A model generated the notes under the pieces. The model searched no databases and was not told the DNA's origin. It saw nothing but the letters and a program-made list of their open reading frames with translations. The position numbers were made by a program, and so were the translations under genes. Below are positions 1-10,774 of a stretch of DNA of 64,000 nt, piece by piece (within the stretch, counting starts at the first letter, position 1; the number at the start of each line of letters is the position of its first letter). This DNA comes from Microbacterium gallinarum (GTDB lineage Bacteria > Actinomycetota > Actinomycetes > Actinomycetales > Microbacteriaceae), in the NCBI RefSeq assembly GCF_014837165.1, contig NZ_JACSPM010000002.1:124001-188000 (forward strand), given 5' to 3'.

Positions 1-320
1 GCGAACGTGGTGTTGAGGTTGTTGTCGTAGTACTCGAGCGGCTTCTGGGTCGACTCTCCGACGGCCTTGAACGCCGCAAGGTGCACGATCGCGTCGAAGG
101 GTCCGTGCGCGTCGAAGACGGCGGCGATCACGTCGTCGTCGGCGGCGTCTCCCACCACCAGCGGCACCGAGCGACCCGTGATCTTCGCCACGCGGTCGGC
201 GGCGGCAGCGGAGGCGTTGCTGAGGTCGTCGAGAAGAACGACATCGTGGCCGGCCTCGAGCAGGGCGACGGCCGTGTGGGCCCCGACATAACCGGCGCCG
301 CCGGCGAGAAGTGCGCGCAT
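1..320 (-). CDS. galE: UDP-glucose 4-epimerase, N-terminal part (cut by window edge)
   Basis: Interconverts UDP-glucose and UDP-galactose in the cytoplasm (Leloir pathway and cell-wall sugar supply). The first ~106 residues are visible, starting at an ATG at 318-320. The Rossmann NAD-binding motif GGAGYVGAH occupies residues 7-15, followed by an acidic strand end (LLDDLSN) and the family segment VHLAAFKAVGES, then YYDNN near the cut. The gene continues past the left edge. It lies 20 bases downstream of tdk's stop on the same strand. The family assignment rests on these motifs; another extended-SDR epimerase is the only realistic alternative. Confidence 0.93.
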   Translation of the reverse strand, partial: MRALLAGGAGYVGAHTAVALLEAGHDVVLLDDLSNASAAAADRVAKITGRSVPLVVGDAADDDVIAAVFDAHGPFDAIVHLAAFKAVGESTQKPLEYYDNNLNTTF

Positions 321-340
321 GCATTCAGCCTACGCGGGCG

Positions 341-1000
341 TCAGGAGCCCGCGATGCGCCCGCCGGACTCCCTCAGGTAGCACTCCGCGCACATCGACTC
401 GTAGGTCACACGGTCGGCCGACAGCTCGTCGATCGCGACCTGGTCGCCGTCGAAGACGAACCGCCCGCCGACGAGACGCGCGTTGAACAGCGCCTTCCGG
501 CCGCACCGGCAGATCGTCTTGAGCTCTTCGAGGCTGTGGGCGAGCTCGAGCAGCCGGCGCGAGCCCGGGAACGCCTGCGTCTGGAAGTCGGTGCGGATGC
601 CGTATGCCAACACGGGAATCCGATCGAGCACCACGATCCGCAGCAGGTCGTCGACCTGCGTCGGGGTGAGGAACTGCGCTTCATCGATGAGCAGGCACGC
701 GACGTCCGGAGCGGCGCCGGTGGCGGCCGACTCCGGGATGAGAGCGTCCTCGGCCCGCGCCCGCACCTTCGCCCGGTACTCGGCGAACAGCGCCCTCAGA
801 TCGGCGTCAGGGGTGATCAGGAAGTCGACCGTGCGCTTGACTCCCAGGCGGCTGTCGATCTGATCGGCGCCCTTGGTGTCGATCTCGGGCTTGGCGAGCA
901 GGACGTGCTGCCCACGCTCCTCGTAGTTGTACGCGGCCTGCAGCAGCGACGTCGACTTGCCGGAGTTCATCGCGCCGTAGCGGAAGTACAGTTTTGCCAC
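341..1000 (-). CDS. tdk: Thymidine kinase (type II)
   Basis: Phosphorylates thymidine to dTMP with ATP in the salvage pathway. The 219-residue protein has the P-loop GAMNSGKST (residues 9-17), the Walker B-like DEAQF (106-110) and a zinc ribbon whose four cysteines are at 164, 166, 204 and 207. Length and motif order are typical of bacterial type II thymidine kinases. The start is a GTG at 998-1000, chosen because the P-loop begins only eight residues in; the ribosome site in front of it is weak. It is co-directional with galE, only 20 bases apart. Confidence 0.96.
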   Translation of the reverse strand: MAKLYFRYGAMNSGKSTSLLQAAYNYEERGQHVLLAKPEIDTKGADQIDSRLGVKRTVDFLITPDADLRALFAEYRAKVRARAEDALIPESAATGAAPDVACLLIDEAQFLTPTQVDDLLRIVVLDRIPVLAYGIRTDFQTQAFPGSRRLLELAHSLEELKTICRCGRKALFNARLVGGRFVFDGDQVAIDELSADRVTYESMCAECYLRESGGRIAGS

Positions 1001-1018
1001 CCGGCGAGTCTACGGAAG

Positions 1019-3058
1019 TCAGCGACCGCCGAATCCGCCGCCACCACCGCCCCCGCCGGAGAACCCGCCGCCCGACGAGCCACCCGACGACGACCAGCCC
1101 GACCCCGACGACGAGCGGGCACCGCTCGAGCGCCCGCTGGAGACAGGTGTGGCCGCCAGGCGGCCGATCGACCGCGAGGCATCCGACAGCGCACGGGACG
1201 TCACGGCGTCGAACAGCGGCACGGCGCCGACGGCGACCGGCGCCGCGTTGCGGATGACCCCGACCCACTCGCGCTCCATGCCGAAGAGCACCGCGTAGGG
1301 CAGGAGGCGCTCGTACACGTTCACGACGTCGGCACCCGGCCCGTTGGGCGCGTCGCCGTAGGGGCGCACGCCCGCCGAGACCAGATCGGCGGTCTGCGGC
1401 GCCTGCGCTGCCCGCAGGCGGTCCTCTTCCGCCAGGCGCAGGTAGGCGCGGATCCCGTCGAGGTAGGTGCGGTGAGCGCCGCCCGCGCGCGTGAGCACCG
1501 TGTTCGGCGTCGAGAAGAGCGGCAGCCCGAAGCCGGCGAAGAATCCGCTGGCGATCGCGGCGATGTAGATGAGGCTCCCCACGGCGCCGAGCGGCCCGAG
1601 CACCTCCCACGAGCCGTCTCCGACGAAGATCAGCAGCAGTGCGAGCACCAGACCGCTGGTCTGCACGGCGCCGCGGACGGTCTTGATCCAGGACGGCAGC
1701 GGTGCGCGATAGCCGCGCTGGGTCGTGAACGTGTCGATGCGACGCACGTACGTGACGGCGCGGCCGGGCGGCGTGCGCGCGAAGGAACCGAGATCGACAT
1801 CGGCCCCGGCCGCGGCCGCCTTGCCGAACAGCGTGTCGATCACGCGGCGGTCGTCGTGCTGGAGCCCCTCGCGGTCGATCAGCACGAGGTGGAAGTCCTC
1901 GGGATCGTCGCGGTCGCCGGTCGCGCGGATCTCGATCTTGTCGCGCACCGCGAGGTCGACGACGTGAGCGGCGAGCGCGCGCTCGGGCACGTCGAGGACG
2001 CCGGCCGACAGCGTGACCGACTCGTCCGGCGGTGGTGAGTACTGCACCACGACGGGCGAGTCGTCGGGATTGCGCCGTGCCGCGACGCCGACCACCAGGA
2101 TGAACACGAGCCCGCCCACGCCGGCCAGCAGGGCGAGCGCGGGGAGGATCCACTGCCACCACGGGTACGGCGGTGGTGGAGGTGGCGACGGCGCGGCGAA
2201 CGTGCCCTGCGCGAACCCGATGGCCAGGGTCACGTTCTCGTTCGGCCCGAGGTTCTGGTCGCCGGCGGTGAAGGCGACGGCTACGGCATCCGATTCCCCC
2301 GTCATGGGCAGTTCGAGCCACAGCGACGCGACGTCCGGCCAGTCGGCGTCGGGCGTCGGGCCGGCCATGTCGCACTGCTCGGTCGACCCCGCGGGTCCGG
2401 TGTAGCAGAAGGCACGACCCTCGAGGAGACCGGATGCCGCATCCCCGGCGATGTGCACCCGCGCCGTCACCTCGCCGAAGGGCTGCGCGTGGTCGGTGCC
2501 GACGGTGTCCCAGTAGAACTCGTCGGCGTCGGTGTCGTCGTAGCGCAGCACGACGTCGTGCTGCAGGTAGGTGATCACGTAGGTCTGCACGCCGCGCACG
2601 TAGTCGTCGTCGCCGGTGAGCACGTAGACCCAGTCCTCGTCGCCCTCGGTCCACCACGGGATCGGGGCGCCGTCGGCGGCGGTGACGTCCACCACGGCGG
2701 TGCCGAGGTCGACACCGCTGTCGGTGCGAGGCAGTGCCCGCACGATGCCCTTGTTCTGGTCGAACTCCGGGAACCGGGCGACGATCGTCTCGCTCGTCAC
2801 GAGCCTGCTGTTGCCGTCGGCGGCGCGGGCGAGCCAGTAGTCAGCCTCGAACGAGTCGAAGGTGAGATCGTCGACCGAGCCGGCCGCCTGGGCGCGGAAG
2901 GCCGCCTCCGCGCCGCGCTCCCCTCCGCGTCCGGCCACTGCTGCCGGCTCACTCGCGGGACGGGTCACGACCAGCGCGAGCACTGCAGCGAGGACGGCGC
3001 CGACGACGATGATCGCCAGCGCCACCGTCGTCAACGTCAGGCGTCCCCGATGCCCCAT
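1019..3058 (-). CDS. DUF2207-type membrane protein
   Basis: A 679-residue membrane protein of the DUF2207 family, function unknown. One N-terminal transmembrane segment (about residues 8-31) is followed by a large extracytoplasmic beta-rich domain, a second membrane segment ([20 protein letters not shown]), a cytoplasmic region and two more hydrophobic stretches. The C-terminus ends in a Ser/Gly-rich tail with a run of glycines, as is common in this family. I take the ATG at 3058; a GTG nine bases earlier is possible. It is co-directional with tdk, with an 18-base gap. Confidence 0.85.
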   Translation of the reverse strand: MGHRGRLTLTTVALAIIVVGAVLAAVLALVVTRPASEPAAVAGRGGERGAEAAFRAQAAGSVDDLTFDSFEADYWLARAADGNSRLVTSETIVARFPEFDQNKGIVRALPRTDSGVDLGTAVVDVTAADGAPIPWWTEGDEDWVYVLTGDDDYVRGVQTYVITYLQHDVVLRYDDTDADEFYWDTVGTDHAQPFGEVTARVHIAGDAASGLLEGRAFCYTGPAGSTEQCDMAGPTPDADWPDVASLWLELPMTGESDAVAVAFTAGDQNLGPNENVTLAIGFAQGTFAAPSPPPPPPYPWWQWILPALALLAGVGGLVFILVVGVAARRNPDDSPVVVQYSPPPDESVTLSAGVLDVPERALAAHVVDLAVRDKIEIRATGDRDDPEDFHLVLIDREGLQHDDRRVIDTLFGKAAAAGADVDLGSFARTPPGRAVTYVRRIDTFTTQRGYRAPLPSWIKTVRGAVQTSGLVLALLLIFVGDGSWEVLGPLGAVGSLIYIAAIASGFFAGFGLPLFSTPNTVLTRAGGAHRTYLDGIRAYLRLAEEDRLRAAQAPQTADLVSAGVRPYGDAPNGPGADVVNVYERLLPYAVLFGMEREWVGVIRNAAPVAVGAVPLFDAVTSRALSDASRSIGRLAATPVSSGRSSGARSSSGSGWSSSGGSSGGGFSGGGGGGGGFGGR

Positions 3059-3128
3059 GAACCCCACGATAGGGGCAGCAGGCTCGGTGGCCCGCGTCAG
3101 GACGCGCCGCCGCGGGGCGCGCGGATGC

Positions 3129-4649
3129 CTAGGCGGTGAGCGCGAGCGCCTCGGCGGTCTCGCTCAGCACCTCTTCGGCGGCGTCGGGACGCGCGTTGAG
3201 CGTCTCGCCGAAGCTCGGGATGAGCTCGCGAAGGCGCGGCTCCCAGCCGTCGATCCGGTCGGGGAAGCACGTCTTCAGCAGGCCGAGCATGATCGACACC
3301 GCGGTCGACGCGCCCGGCGACGCACCCAGCAGGCCGGCGATCGAGCCGTCGGCGCCGGTGATGACCTCGGTGCCGAACTGCAGCACGCCGCCCTTCTCGG
3401 GATCCTTCTTCATGACCTGGGCGCGCTGGCCGGCCTGAATGAGCTCCCAGTCCTCGTCCTTGGCGGTGGGCACGAACGTGCGGAGGCTGTCGACCTTCTT
3501 GGCGTGGTCCTTCACCAGTTCGCCGACGAGATACGTGATGAGCGATGGGTTGTCCCACGCGACCTTCAGCATCGGTCCGATGTTGCCCGGGCGCACCTGG
3601 CCGACGATGTCGAACAGCGAGCCGTTCTTGAGGAACTTGGGGCTGAATGTGGCGAACGGCCCGAAGAGGAGGGATGCCTCGCCGTCGACGACGCGCGTGT
3701 CGAGGTGCGGCACCGACATCGGCGGCGCGCCCACCGACGCCTGCGAGTACACCTTGGCCTTGTGCTGCGCGACGAGTGCCGGGTTCGTGGTCTTGAGGAA
3801 CTGGCCGCCGATCGGGAAGACGCCGTAGCCCGAGATCTCCGGGATGCCCGACCGCTGCAGCAGCTTGAGCGCCCAGCCGCCCGCGCCGACGAAGACGAAC
3901 TTCGCGCGGATCTCGCCCGGGGTGCGGCCGATCGAGCGGCGGTACTTCACACGCCACGAGCCGTCGCTCAGGCGCTTGAGGCGACGCACCTCGGTGTTCG
4001 TGCGCACGTCGGCGCCGTTCTCGGCGAGGTGGTCGAACAGCTGGCGTGTCAGGGCGCCGAAGTCGACGTCGGTGCCGGCCGGCACGCGCGTCGCCGCGAA
4101 CGGCTCGCCCTTGCGGCGCTTCTGCATCAGCAGCGGCGCCCAGGAGTTGATGACGCGGGAGTCCTCGCTGTACTCGATGCCGGCGAACAGCGGCTGCTCG
4201 CGGAGCACCTCGTAGCGCTTCTTGAGGAAAGCGACATCCTTCTCGCCGCGGACGAATGTCATATGCGGCGTGGAGTTGATGAAAGTCGACGGCGCATCGA
4301 GCACGCCCTCGTCGACGAGCTTCGACCAGAACTGGCGGCTCTGCTGGAACTGCTCGTTGATGGCGATCGCCTTCGCGGGGTCGACGGAGCCGTCCTTGCC
4401 CTCGGGCGTGTAGTTCAACTCGCACAGCGCGGCGTGGCCGGTGCCGGCGTTGTTCCACGCGTTCGAGCTCTCGAGCGCGACGTCGTGGAGCCGCTCGAAC
4501 ACGGCGATCTTCCACGTCGGCTGCAGTTCCTGCAGGAGGGTGCCGAGCGTCGCGCTCATGATCCCGCCGCCGATCAGCAGAACGTCGACGGTGCCCTCGG
4601 GCATGTCGCTGTCGTCGGGGCTGGGGAGGGCGTCGGGCGTTTCGGTCAC
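3129..4649 (-). CDS. mqo: Malate:quinone oxidoreductase
   Basis: FAD-dependent, membrane-associated oxidation of malate to oxaloacetate with electrons passed to quinone; replaces or supplements NAD malate dehydrogenase in the TCA cycle. The 506-residue protein has the dinucleotide motif [10 protein letters not shown] near residues 27-36 and the family segments [22 protein letters not shown] and [10 protein letters not shown], plus the C-terminal [14 protein letters not shown]. Start is GTG at 4647-4649, giving the usual short hydrophilic N-terminus. Mqo is the common malate enzyme of actinobacteria. No partner gene is adjacent. Confidence 0.96.
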   Translation of the reverse strand: MTETPDALPSPDDSDMPEGTVDVLLIGGGIMSATLGTLLQELQPTWKIAVFERLHDVALESSNAWNNAGTGHAALCELNYTPEGKDGSVDPAKAIAINEQFQQSRQFWSKLVDEGVLDAPSTFINSTPHMTFVRGEKDVAFLKKRYEVLREQPLFAGIEYSEDSRVINSWAPLLMQKRRKGEPFAATRVPAGTDVDFGALTRQLFDHLAENGADVRTNTEVRRLKRLSDGSWRVKYRRSIGRTPGEIRAKFVFVGAGGWALKLLQRSGIPEISGYGVFPIGGQFLKTTNPALVAQHKAKVYSQASVGAPPMSVPHLDTRVVDGEASLLFGPFATFSPKFLKNGSLFDIVGQVRPGNIGPMLKVAWDNPSLITYLVGELVKDHAKKVDSLRTFVPTAKDEDWELIQAGQRAQVMKKDPEKGGVLQFGTEVITGADGSIAGLLGASPGASTAVSIMLGLLKTCFPDRIDGWEPRLRELIPSFGETLNARPDAAEEVLSETAEALALTA

Positions 4650-4754
4650 CCGACGATTCTAGTTCGCGTGGAAAGGACCGCCGACCGCGGGCCGGCGCTC
4701 ACAGCGAAAGAACGGCGCTTCTTGCGCGACCATCAAGCGAACGGATGCCGCGGC

Positions 4755-5927
<1,173 letters not shown>

Positions 5928-6031
5928 TTACCGCCCGCGACCGCCGAGGATCGCGCGATTCCGGCCATCCCACCGCCGGCACTCGTCGACCAGCGCAGGC
6001 TGATCGACGGGATCAGGCCGATCGCAGCAAT

Positions 6032-6060
6032 ATCCGCCTGTTCTCGCCGAATCGCCTGAT
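6032..6060. repeat. Intergenic repeat, copy 1 (29 bp)
   Basis: Matches the stretch at 7417-7445 with one mismatch (C at 6047 versus T at 7432) in the same orientation. Both copies lie in the intergenic flanks of the DHFR-like/TetR pair. The rest of 5826-6115 holds no gene that I can support. Confidence 0.75.
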
Positions 6061-6066
6061 TCGGCG
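6045..6066 (-). terminator. Hairpin downstream of the DHFR-like gene
   Basis: Perfect 9-bp stem, CGCCGAATC (6045-6053) and GATTCGGCG (6058-6066), with loop GCCT. It lies 50 bases past the stop of the minus-strand DHFR-like gene and could end its transcript. There is no clear U-tract, so it may instead be only the folded part of the intergenic repeat. Confidence 0.45.
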
Positions 6067-6115
6067 GACGGATGCGCCGGCCGCCGCGTCCTCGGTCGAC
6101 ACCGGGTGGCAGGGC

Positions 6116-6682
6116 TCACCGGCGCTCGTACTCGCTGATGACGACGCCCGAGGCGAAGCTGCGTGTGGCGACGAGGCCGAACGACATCGGGTCGCACTCC
6201 CCTGCGAAGAGCGGGATGCCGTCGCCGAAGACGAACGGGTTCACTTTGAGCACCAGCCGATCGATCTGATCCACGAGCTGTGCGGCGAGGTCACCGCCGC
6301 CGCACAGCCAGATGTCGGCTCCGTCCCGCGACTTGAGGTCGGCGACGACCTCGCGCGGGTCGTCGGCGGTGACCCGCACGCTCGTCGTCTCGCTCCCCGA
6401 GTGCGTGCGCGAGAACACGATCTGGTCGAGGTGCGGGTACGGATCATCGGTGAACTCGAATCCGGCGGCGTATGTGTTCCAGCCCATCAGGACCGTCGAG
6501 AAGCGACCGCGCGGACCGGTCAGTCCGAGCGCGTCGTACGCGGCTGCGGGCACGGTGTCTGCCCACTCCTGGTAGATGACGTCGAAGTGGTCGCCCGTCA
6601 CCGGGAACGCATCGAATGCGCCGGCGGGCGACGCGATGCGCCCATCGAGCGACACCGCGACGTAATAGATCAGTTCTCGCAT
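6116..6682 (-). CDS. Dihydrofolate reductase family protein (RibD C-terminal-like)
   Basis: A 188-residue protein of the RibD_C/DHFR-like superfamily, probably an NADPH-dependent reductase of unknown substrate. Family features are the N-terminal RELIYYVAVSLDGRIASP, the central RGRFSTVLMGWNTYAAG and the C-terminal IWLCGGGDLAAQLVDQIDRLVLKVNPFVFGDG read in pieces. Two adjacent ATGs (6685 and 6682) follow AAAGAGG; the second has the better spacing. It is divergent from a TetR-type regulator, which suggests regulation by that protein. It is not a folate-pathway DHFR by motif. Confidence 0.85.
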   Translation of the reverse strand: MRELIYYVAVSLDGRIASPAGAFDAFPVTGDHFDVIYQEWADTVPAAAYDALGLTGPRGRFSTVLMGWNTYAAGFEFTDDPYPHLDQIVFSRTHSGSETTSVRVTADDPREVVADLKSRDGADIWLCGGGDLAAQLVDQIDRLVLKVNPFVFGDGIPLFAGECDPMSFGLVATRSFASGVVISEYERR

Positions 6683-6720
6683 CATGCCCTCTTTCACGAC
6701 AGCTGTAGTGATTGGAGACT

Positions 6721-6734
6721 ACGACACTTGTCGT
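6721..6734. promoter_or_regulatory. Candidate TetR operator
   Basis: Perfect inverted repeat ACGACA-CT-TGTCGT in the 72-base space between the divergent DHFR-like gene and the TetR-type regulator. Position and symmetry suit a TetR dimer site controlling both genes. This is inference. Confidence 0.5.
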
Positions 6735-6754
6735 GGTTCCGCTAGTCTTCGGGC

Positions 6755-7336
6755 ATGGCGCGAAACGACGATCGCCGGCGCAGGCTCGCCGATGCAGGAA
6801 TCGCGGTGCTGGCGGCAGAAGGGATGCGCGGGCTCACGCATCGGGCGGTGGATGCGCGCGCAGGGGTTCCCGTCGGCACCGCGTCGAACTACTTCCGCAG
6901 TCGCGACGACCTCGTGGGCGCGCTCGTCGACCGGATCGGGGAGCGTCTCGCGCCCGACCCGGCCCTTCAGGAGGCATGGGCGGAGCGCACGCCCGACCGC
7001 GCCCTGTTCGCCGACTACACGCGCGACATCGTGCGGCGCCTGACGGATGAGCGCGAGGTCACGCTGGCGCTGTTCACGCTGCGCCTGGAGGGCGCCCGCT
7101 CCCCGTCGATCGCCGCGGCGCTCGGTGCGTGGATGCGCGCCGGCTTCGCGGCCGACGTGGCGTTCAACCGCGCGGCGGGGCTGCCCGGCGACGAGTTCGA
7201 GATCGCCCTCTTCCACTACGCGATCGAAGGGCTCATCCTCGATCGGCTGACCGTCTCGATCGATCCCGGTCGTCCCACCGACGACGTCGTCGACGCGCTC
7301 GTCGCCGGGCTCCTCGGCGAGCCTGAGCGCAGCTGA
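6755..7336 (+). CDS. TetR/AcrR family transcriptional regulator
   Basis: A 193-residue regulator with an N-terminal HTH: RRRRLADAGIAVLAAEG, then LTHRAVDARAGVPVGTASNYF as the recognition part, then an all-helical ligand domain. ATG start at 6755. It is divergent from the DHFR-like gene with a perfect palindrome between them, so autoregulation and control of that gene are likely. The effector is unknown. Confidence 0.88.
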   Translation: MARNDDRRRRLADAGIAVLAAEGMRGLTHRAVDARAGVPVGTASNYFRSRDDLVGALVDRIGERLAPDPALQEAWAERTPDRALFADYTRDIVRRLTDEREVTLALFTLRLEGARSPSIAAALGAWMRAGFAADVAFNRAAGLPGDEFEIALFHYAIEGLILDRLTVSIDPGRPTDDVVDALVAGLLGEPERS

Positions 7337-7379
7337 TCGCGCTGCCGGCCGGCCGTCGGGGCGCGGCTGGTTCGCGGGT

Positions 7380-7444
7380 TCAGGCGATTCGACCAGATCA
7401 GGATGATCGCGGCGGGATCCGCCTGTTCTCGTCGAATCGCCTGA
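7380..7444. repeat. Inverted-repeat element, copy 2 of the intergenic repeat
   Basis: Arms TCAGGCGATTCGA (7380-7392) and TCGAATCGCCTGA (7432-7444) are a perfect 13-bp inverted repeat around a 39-base centre. The right part (7417-7445) repeats 6032-6060. Just downstream of the TetR stop, it could also work as a weak terminator. It looks like a small palindromic intergenic element. Confidence 0.7.
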
Positions 7445-7488
7445 TCAGGTCGACGACGGATGCCGCGGCAAGAAGTGCCCGCGGCGAC

Positions 7489-7737
7489 GGATGCTCCGCC
7501 GGCGGCGTCAGCGGCCGGTGCCGGCGTCAGCGGCCGGTGCCGGGTGCTCCGGCGGCAGCGTCAACGGCCGGTGCCGGGTGCTCCAGCGGCAGCGTCAGCG
7601 GCCGGTGCCGGCGTCAGCGGCCGGTGCCGGGTGCTCCAGCGGCCGGTGCCGGGTGGTCCGGCGGCAGCTTCAGCGGCCGGTGCCGGGTGCTCCGGTGGCG
7701 GCGTCGCGGCCGGTGCCGGCGTCAGCGGCCCGTGCCG
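7489..7737. repeat. GC-rich tandem array of nine units overlapping the lysC stop
   Basis: Nine contiguous units of 35, 19, 34, 34, 19, 22, 34, 33 and 19 bases, each ending in CGGCCGGTGCCG (the last has CGGCCCGTGCCG). The 19-base form is GCGTCAGCGGCCGGTGCCG. The final unit (7719-7737) contains the lysC stop codon and its last codons, so the array reads as repeated copies of the lysC 3' end. Seven of the nine units keep the TCA that is TGA on the lysC strand. No gene in 7337-7721 is supportable. Confidence 0.9.
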
Positions 7738-8240
7738 GCGTGGACGACGGCCTCGATGTCGCCGTCGAGACCGTACGCGGTGTGGACCACGCGCGCGGCT
7801 TCCGTGAGATCGTCGCCGCGCACGACCACGGAGATGCGGATCTCGGACGTCGAGATCATCTCGATGTTGATGCCCGAGACGCTGAGCGCCTCGAAGAGCG
7901 TCGCGGAGACGCCCGAATGCGTGCGCATGCCGGCGCCGACGACCGACAGCTTGCCGATCTGGTCGTCGTGGACGAGGCTCTCGAAGCCGATCTCGGACTG
8001 ATCGCCGGCGAGCGCCTTGAGCGCGGTGGCGGCATCGGTCTTGGGGAGCGTGAAGGAGATGTCGGTGCGACCCGTCGTCGCCGCCGACACGTTCTGCACG
8101 ATCATGTCGACGTTGGCGCCGGACTTGGCGACCACCTTGAAGATCTCGGCGGCCTTGCCCGGCACGTCGGGCACTCCGATGACCGTGATCTTGGCCTGGC
8201 TGAGGTCGGTCGCGACTCCGGCGACGATCGGCTCTTCCAT
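7722..8240 (-). CDS. Aspartokinase beta subunit (internal in-frame start)
   Basis: An ATG at 8238-8240 inside lysC opens the reading frame at [17 protein letters not shown], the point where the beta subunit begins in Corynebacterium and Bacillus aspartokinases. GGGAG sits five to six bases upstream. The predicted 172-residue product is the ACT regulatory region. The internal site is visible in the sequence; its use is inferred from the alpha2-beta2 enzymes of relatives. Confidence 0.6.
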   Translation of the reverse strand: MEEPIVAGVATDLSQAKITVIGVPDVPGKAAEIFKVVAKSGANVDMIVQNVSAATTGRTDISFTLPKTDAATALKALAGDQSEIGFESLVHDDQIGKLSVVGAGMRTHSGVSATLFEALSVSGINIEMISTSEIRISVVVRGDDLTEAARVVHTAYGLDGDIEAVVHAGTGR

Positions 8241-9008
8241 GTCTTCTCCCTTTGCGCCGTCGGGGAGCGTCATCCCCGGGCCGAGAACGTAGGTGCCGAC
8301 GCTCGAACTGAACGTCGAACGCGCGTGGATCAGGACGCCGTGGCGGCGAGCGTACTCGACGGCGCGGATGTACAGCACCTTCGCGCCGTTGGCCGCGAGC
8401 TCGAGCATCTCCTCCGCCGACACGACGCCCAGCTTGCGAGCGTTCGGCACGACCCGCGGGTCGGCCGTGAAGATGCCGTCGACGTCGCTGTAGATCTCGC
8501 AGACGTCGGCGTCGAGCGCCGCCGCGAGGGCGACGGCCGTCGTGTCGGAGCCGCCGCGGCCGAGCGTGGTGATGTCGCGGGTGTCGCGGTTGAAGCCCTG
8601 GAAACCGGCGACGATGACAATCGCCCCCTCGTCGAGCGCTTCGCGGAGGCGGATGGGGGTGACGTCGACGATGCGCGCCGAGCCGTGGTCGGCCGTCGTG
8701 ATCATGCCCGCCTGCGAGCCGGTGAACGACCGGGCCTCGAAGCCCATCGAGTGGATCGCCATGGCCAGCAGCGCCATCGAGATGCGCTCTCCGCTGGAGA
8801 GCAGCATGTCGAGCTCGCGCGGAGCCGGGATCGGGGCGACCTGCGCCGCGAGGTCGAGCAGCTCATCGGTGGTGTCGCCCATGGCGCTCACCGCGACGAC
8901 GACGTCGTGACCGGCACGACGCGCATCGACGATGCGCTTGGCGACGCGCTTGATGCTCTCGGCATCCGCGACCGACGACCCGCCGTACTTCTGGACGATC
9001 AGCGCCAC
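7722..9008 (-). CDS. lysC: Aspartokinase
   Basis: Phosphorylates aspartate, the first step of the lysine/threonine/methionine/DAP pathway. The 428-residue protein starts at a GTG (9006-9008) with GGGGAG six bases upstream. KYGGSS is at residues 7-12, the kinase domain includes [24 protein letters not shown] in pieces, and tandem ACT domains form the C-terminal third ([26 protein letters not shown]), the site of lysine/threonine feedback. The stop codon lies inside the last unit of a tandem repeat array. Its partner asd is about 1.9 kb away instead of next door. Confidence 0.97.
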   Translation of the reverse strand: MALIVQKYGGSSVADAESIKRVAKRIVDARRAGHDVVVAVSAMGDTTDELLDLAAQVAPIPAPRELDMLLSSGERISMALLAMAIHSMGFEARSFTGSQAGMITTADHGSARIVDVTPIRLREALDEGAIVIVAGFQGFNRDTRDITTLGRGGSDTTAVALAAALDADVCEIYSDVDGIFTADPRVVPNARKLGVVSAEEMLELAANGAKVLYIRAVEYARRHGVLIHARSTFSSSVGTYVLGPGMTLPDGAKGEDMEEPIVAGVATDLSQAKITVIGVPDVPGKAAEIFKVVAKSGANVDMIVQNVSAATTGRTDISFTLPKTDAATALKALAGDQSEIGFESLVHDDQIGKLSVVGAGMRTHSGVSATLFEALSVSGINIEMISTSEIRISVVVRGDDLTEAARVVHTAYGLDGDIEAVVHAGTGR

Positions 9009-9171
9009 GTGGAACTCCCCGAAGTGCCGACGTGCGGCACACAAGCCTGACAGGAGCGATCGGATGCCGCACCCGAGCCTCCATCTTACGGACGCGCCGA
9101 TTCCGGACCGGCCATGTGACGGGTGAGCCGGAGACCTGCGCGCCGCGAGGTCGGGGGCTAGCATCCGGGGC

Positions 9172-9660
9172 ATGGACAACCTCGATGCCTGGTCGGAGTT
9201 CAACGTCGCGATGGTCGGCGCCACGGCTGCGCTCGCCGGTCTGGTGATCGTCGCGTCGAGCGTCAACATCGCCGAGATCATCAAGTCTGCGACGCTCACC
9301 GCGCGGCTCGCGGCGGCGATCGCCTCGCTCGTGCTCGCGATCGTCGTGACCGGCATGGGACTCGTCCCGGACATCGGGCCGATCGCCTACGGCGCGATGA
9401 TCGCAGCGGGCGCGGTCGTGGCTGCGATCTTCCAGGTCCACGCGACGATCACGATCACCCGCGATATCGCGCCGGCGCGCGTGAGCCGGTTCTTCAAGTC
9501 AGCGCTCGGATTCGCTCCCGTGGTGGCCTACCTCGCCGCGGCCGCAATGCTGGTGCTGGGCGTCCCGGGAGGGCTCCTCGTCGCAGCGGTCGCGACTCTG
9601 CTCGCCATCGTGTCGGCGATCGTGGTGTCGTGGGTGGCCCTCGTCGAAGTGCTGCGCTGA
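9172..9660 (+). CDS. Small integral membrane protein, unknown function
   Basis: A 162-residue protein with about four hydrophobic segments: [54 protein letters not shown] and a C-terminal hydrophobic pair. I do not recognise a named family. It is divergent from lysC (163-base gap) and convergent with the EamA transporter (24-base gap), so it probably has its own promoter. The ATG at 9172 follows CCGGGGC, a weak ribosome site. Confidence 0.65.
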   Translation: MDNLDAWSEFNVAMVGATAALAGLVIVASSVNIAEIIKSATLTARLAAAIASLVLAIVVTGMGLVPDIGPIAYGAMIAAGAVVAAIFQVHATITITRDIAPARVSRFFKSALGFAPVVAYLAAAAMLVLGVPGGLLVAAVATLLAIVSAIVVSWVALVEVLR

Positions 9661-9684
9661 TCGACGCCGCGCGCGTGGATCCGG

Positions 9685-10635
9685 TCAGCCGGGCGCGACG
9701 GGAGGCAACTCGGCCTCCACCTCGGGTTCGGGCTCGGGCGCGCGGGGGCGGATGGTGCCGCCCGTCGCCGCGAGCCAGCATCCGAGGATGACGAGCGGGA
9801 ACCCGATGAGCAGTCCCAGTGTCAGGCTCTCGCCGAGGATGATCGTGCCGAGGAGGATCGCCACCACTGGGTTCACGTAGGTGAAGAGCGGCGCGCGCAC
9901 CGGACCGACGCGGGCGATGAGGGCGAAGAACACGATGAACGCGACGGCCGTGCACACGACGCCGAGGGCGATGAGCGCGAGCGTGGCGTCGATCGTCGGC
10001 ACCTCGTGCTGTGTGAGCATCCCGATCGGCAGGTAGAACACACCGACCGCGAAGAGGGCGAGGGTGATCGTGCCGAGCGCCGGCACGTCTCTCAGCTTGA
10101 GGGCGATGATGAACGGCGCGATCGCATACAGGATCGCGACGAGCAGGATCTCGCCGACCGCGAGGAGCCCCCCTCCGCCCTCGATCGCCAGCCCGGGCCC
10201 GGCGACGATCACGGCGACGCCCGCGAAGCCGACGACGAGCCCGATCGCCCGGGCGGGCTTGAGCACCGAGCGGTCTCCGCCGCCGAAGGCGATCAGTGCG
10301 GCGAACAGCGGCACCGTTGCCACGAGGAGGCCGGTGAGGCCGGACGGGAGGGTCTGCTCGGCGTGGCCGAGCAGCAGGAACGGGCCGGCCATCTCGATCG
10401 CGCCGAAGGCGAGCACCCAGCCGATCTTCGACCACGCGGGGCGCAGCGCCTTCTGACGCAGGGCGAACGGAAGCAGGACGAGGGCGCCGATGAGCGTGCG
10501 ACCCGCGACCACCGCCGCGGGCGAGTACGAGTCGACCGCGACCTTGATGAACAGGTACGGGACGCCCCAGACCACCGCCATGATCGCGAAGAGCACCCAC
10601 GCGCGGGCGTCGAATCGCTGAATGGTGCCGTTCAC
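9685..10635 (-). CDS. EamA/DMT family transporter
   Basis: A 316-residue drug/metabolite-transporter superfamily permease with two EamA repeats and about ten transmembrane segments: for example VLFAIMAVVWGVPYLFIKVA at the start of repeat 1, and FTYVNPVVAILLGTIILGE and LGLLIGFPLVILGCWLAA in repeat 2. The GTG at 10633-10635 is chosen because GAGG lies four bases upstream and the first helix then starts properly. A Glu-rich cytoplasmic tail follows. Substrate unknown; metabolite or amino acid export is usual for this family. Confidence 0.88.
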   Translation of the reverse strand: MNGTIQRFDARAWVLFAIMAVVWGVPYLFIKVAVDSYSPAAVVAGRTLIGALVLLPFALRQKALRPAWSKIGWVLAFGAIEMAGPFLLLGHAEQTLPSGLTGLLVATVPLFAALIAFGGGDRSVLKPARAIGLVVGFAGVAVIVAGPGLAIEGGGGLLAVGEILLVAILYAIAPFIIALKLRDVPALGTITLALFAVGVFYLPIGMLTQHEVPTIDATLALIALGVVCTAVAFIVFFALIARVGPVRAPLFTYVNPVVAILLGTIILGESLTLGLLIGFPLVILGCWLAATGGTIRPRAPEPEPEVEAELPPVAPG

Positions 10636-10774
10636 GTCGCCTCTTCCATCGCTCCAGAGTGCAGGACGCCGGGTCGCACCGCGACGCGCACGACTGCCAA
10701 AGTACCGCGGACCTCGGACAGCGATCGATGGTGCGCGCACCCGGCCGCTGGGGTGCACGATCGGCACCCGGACC

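Noticed and set aside
7489..7737. CRISPR array
   Set aside because: Units are contiguous, of three sizes and without unique spacers; no cas genes nearby.
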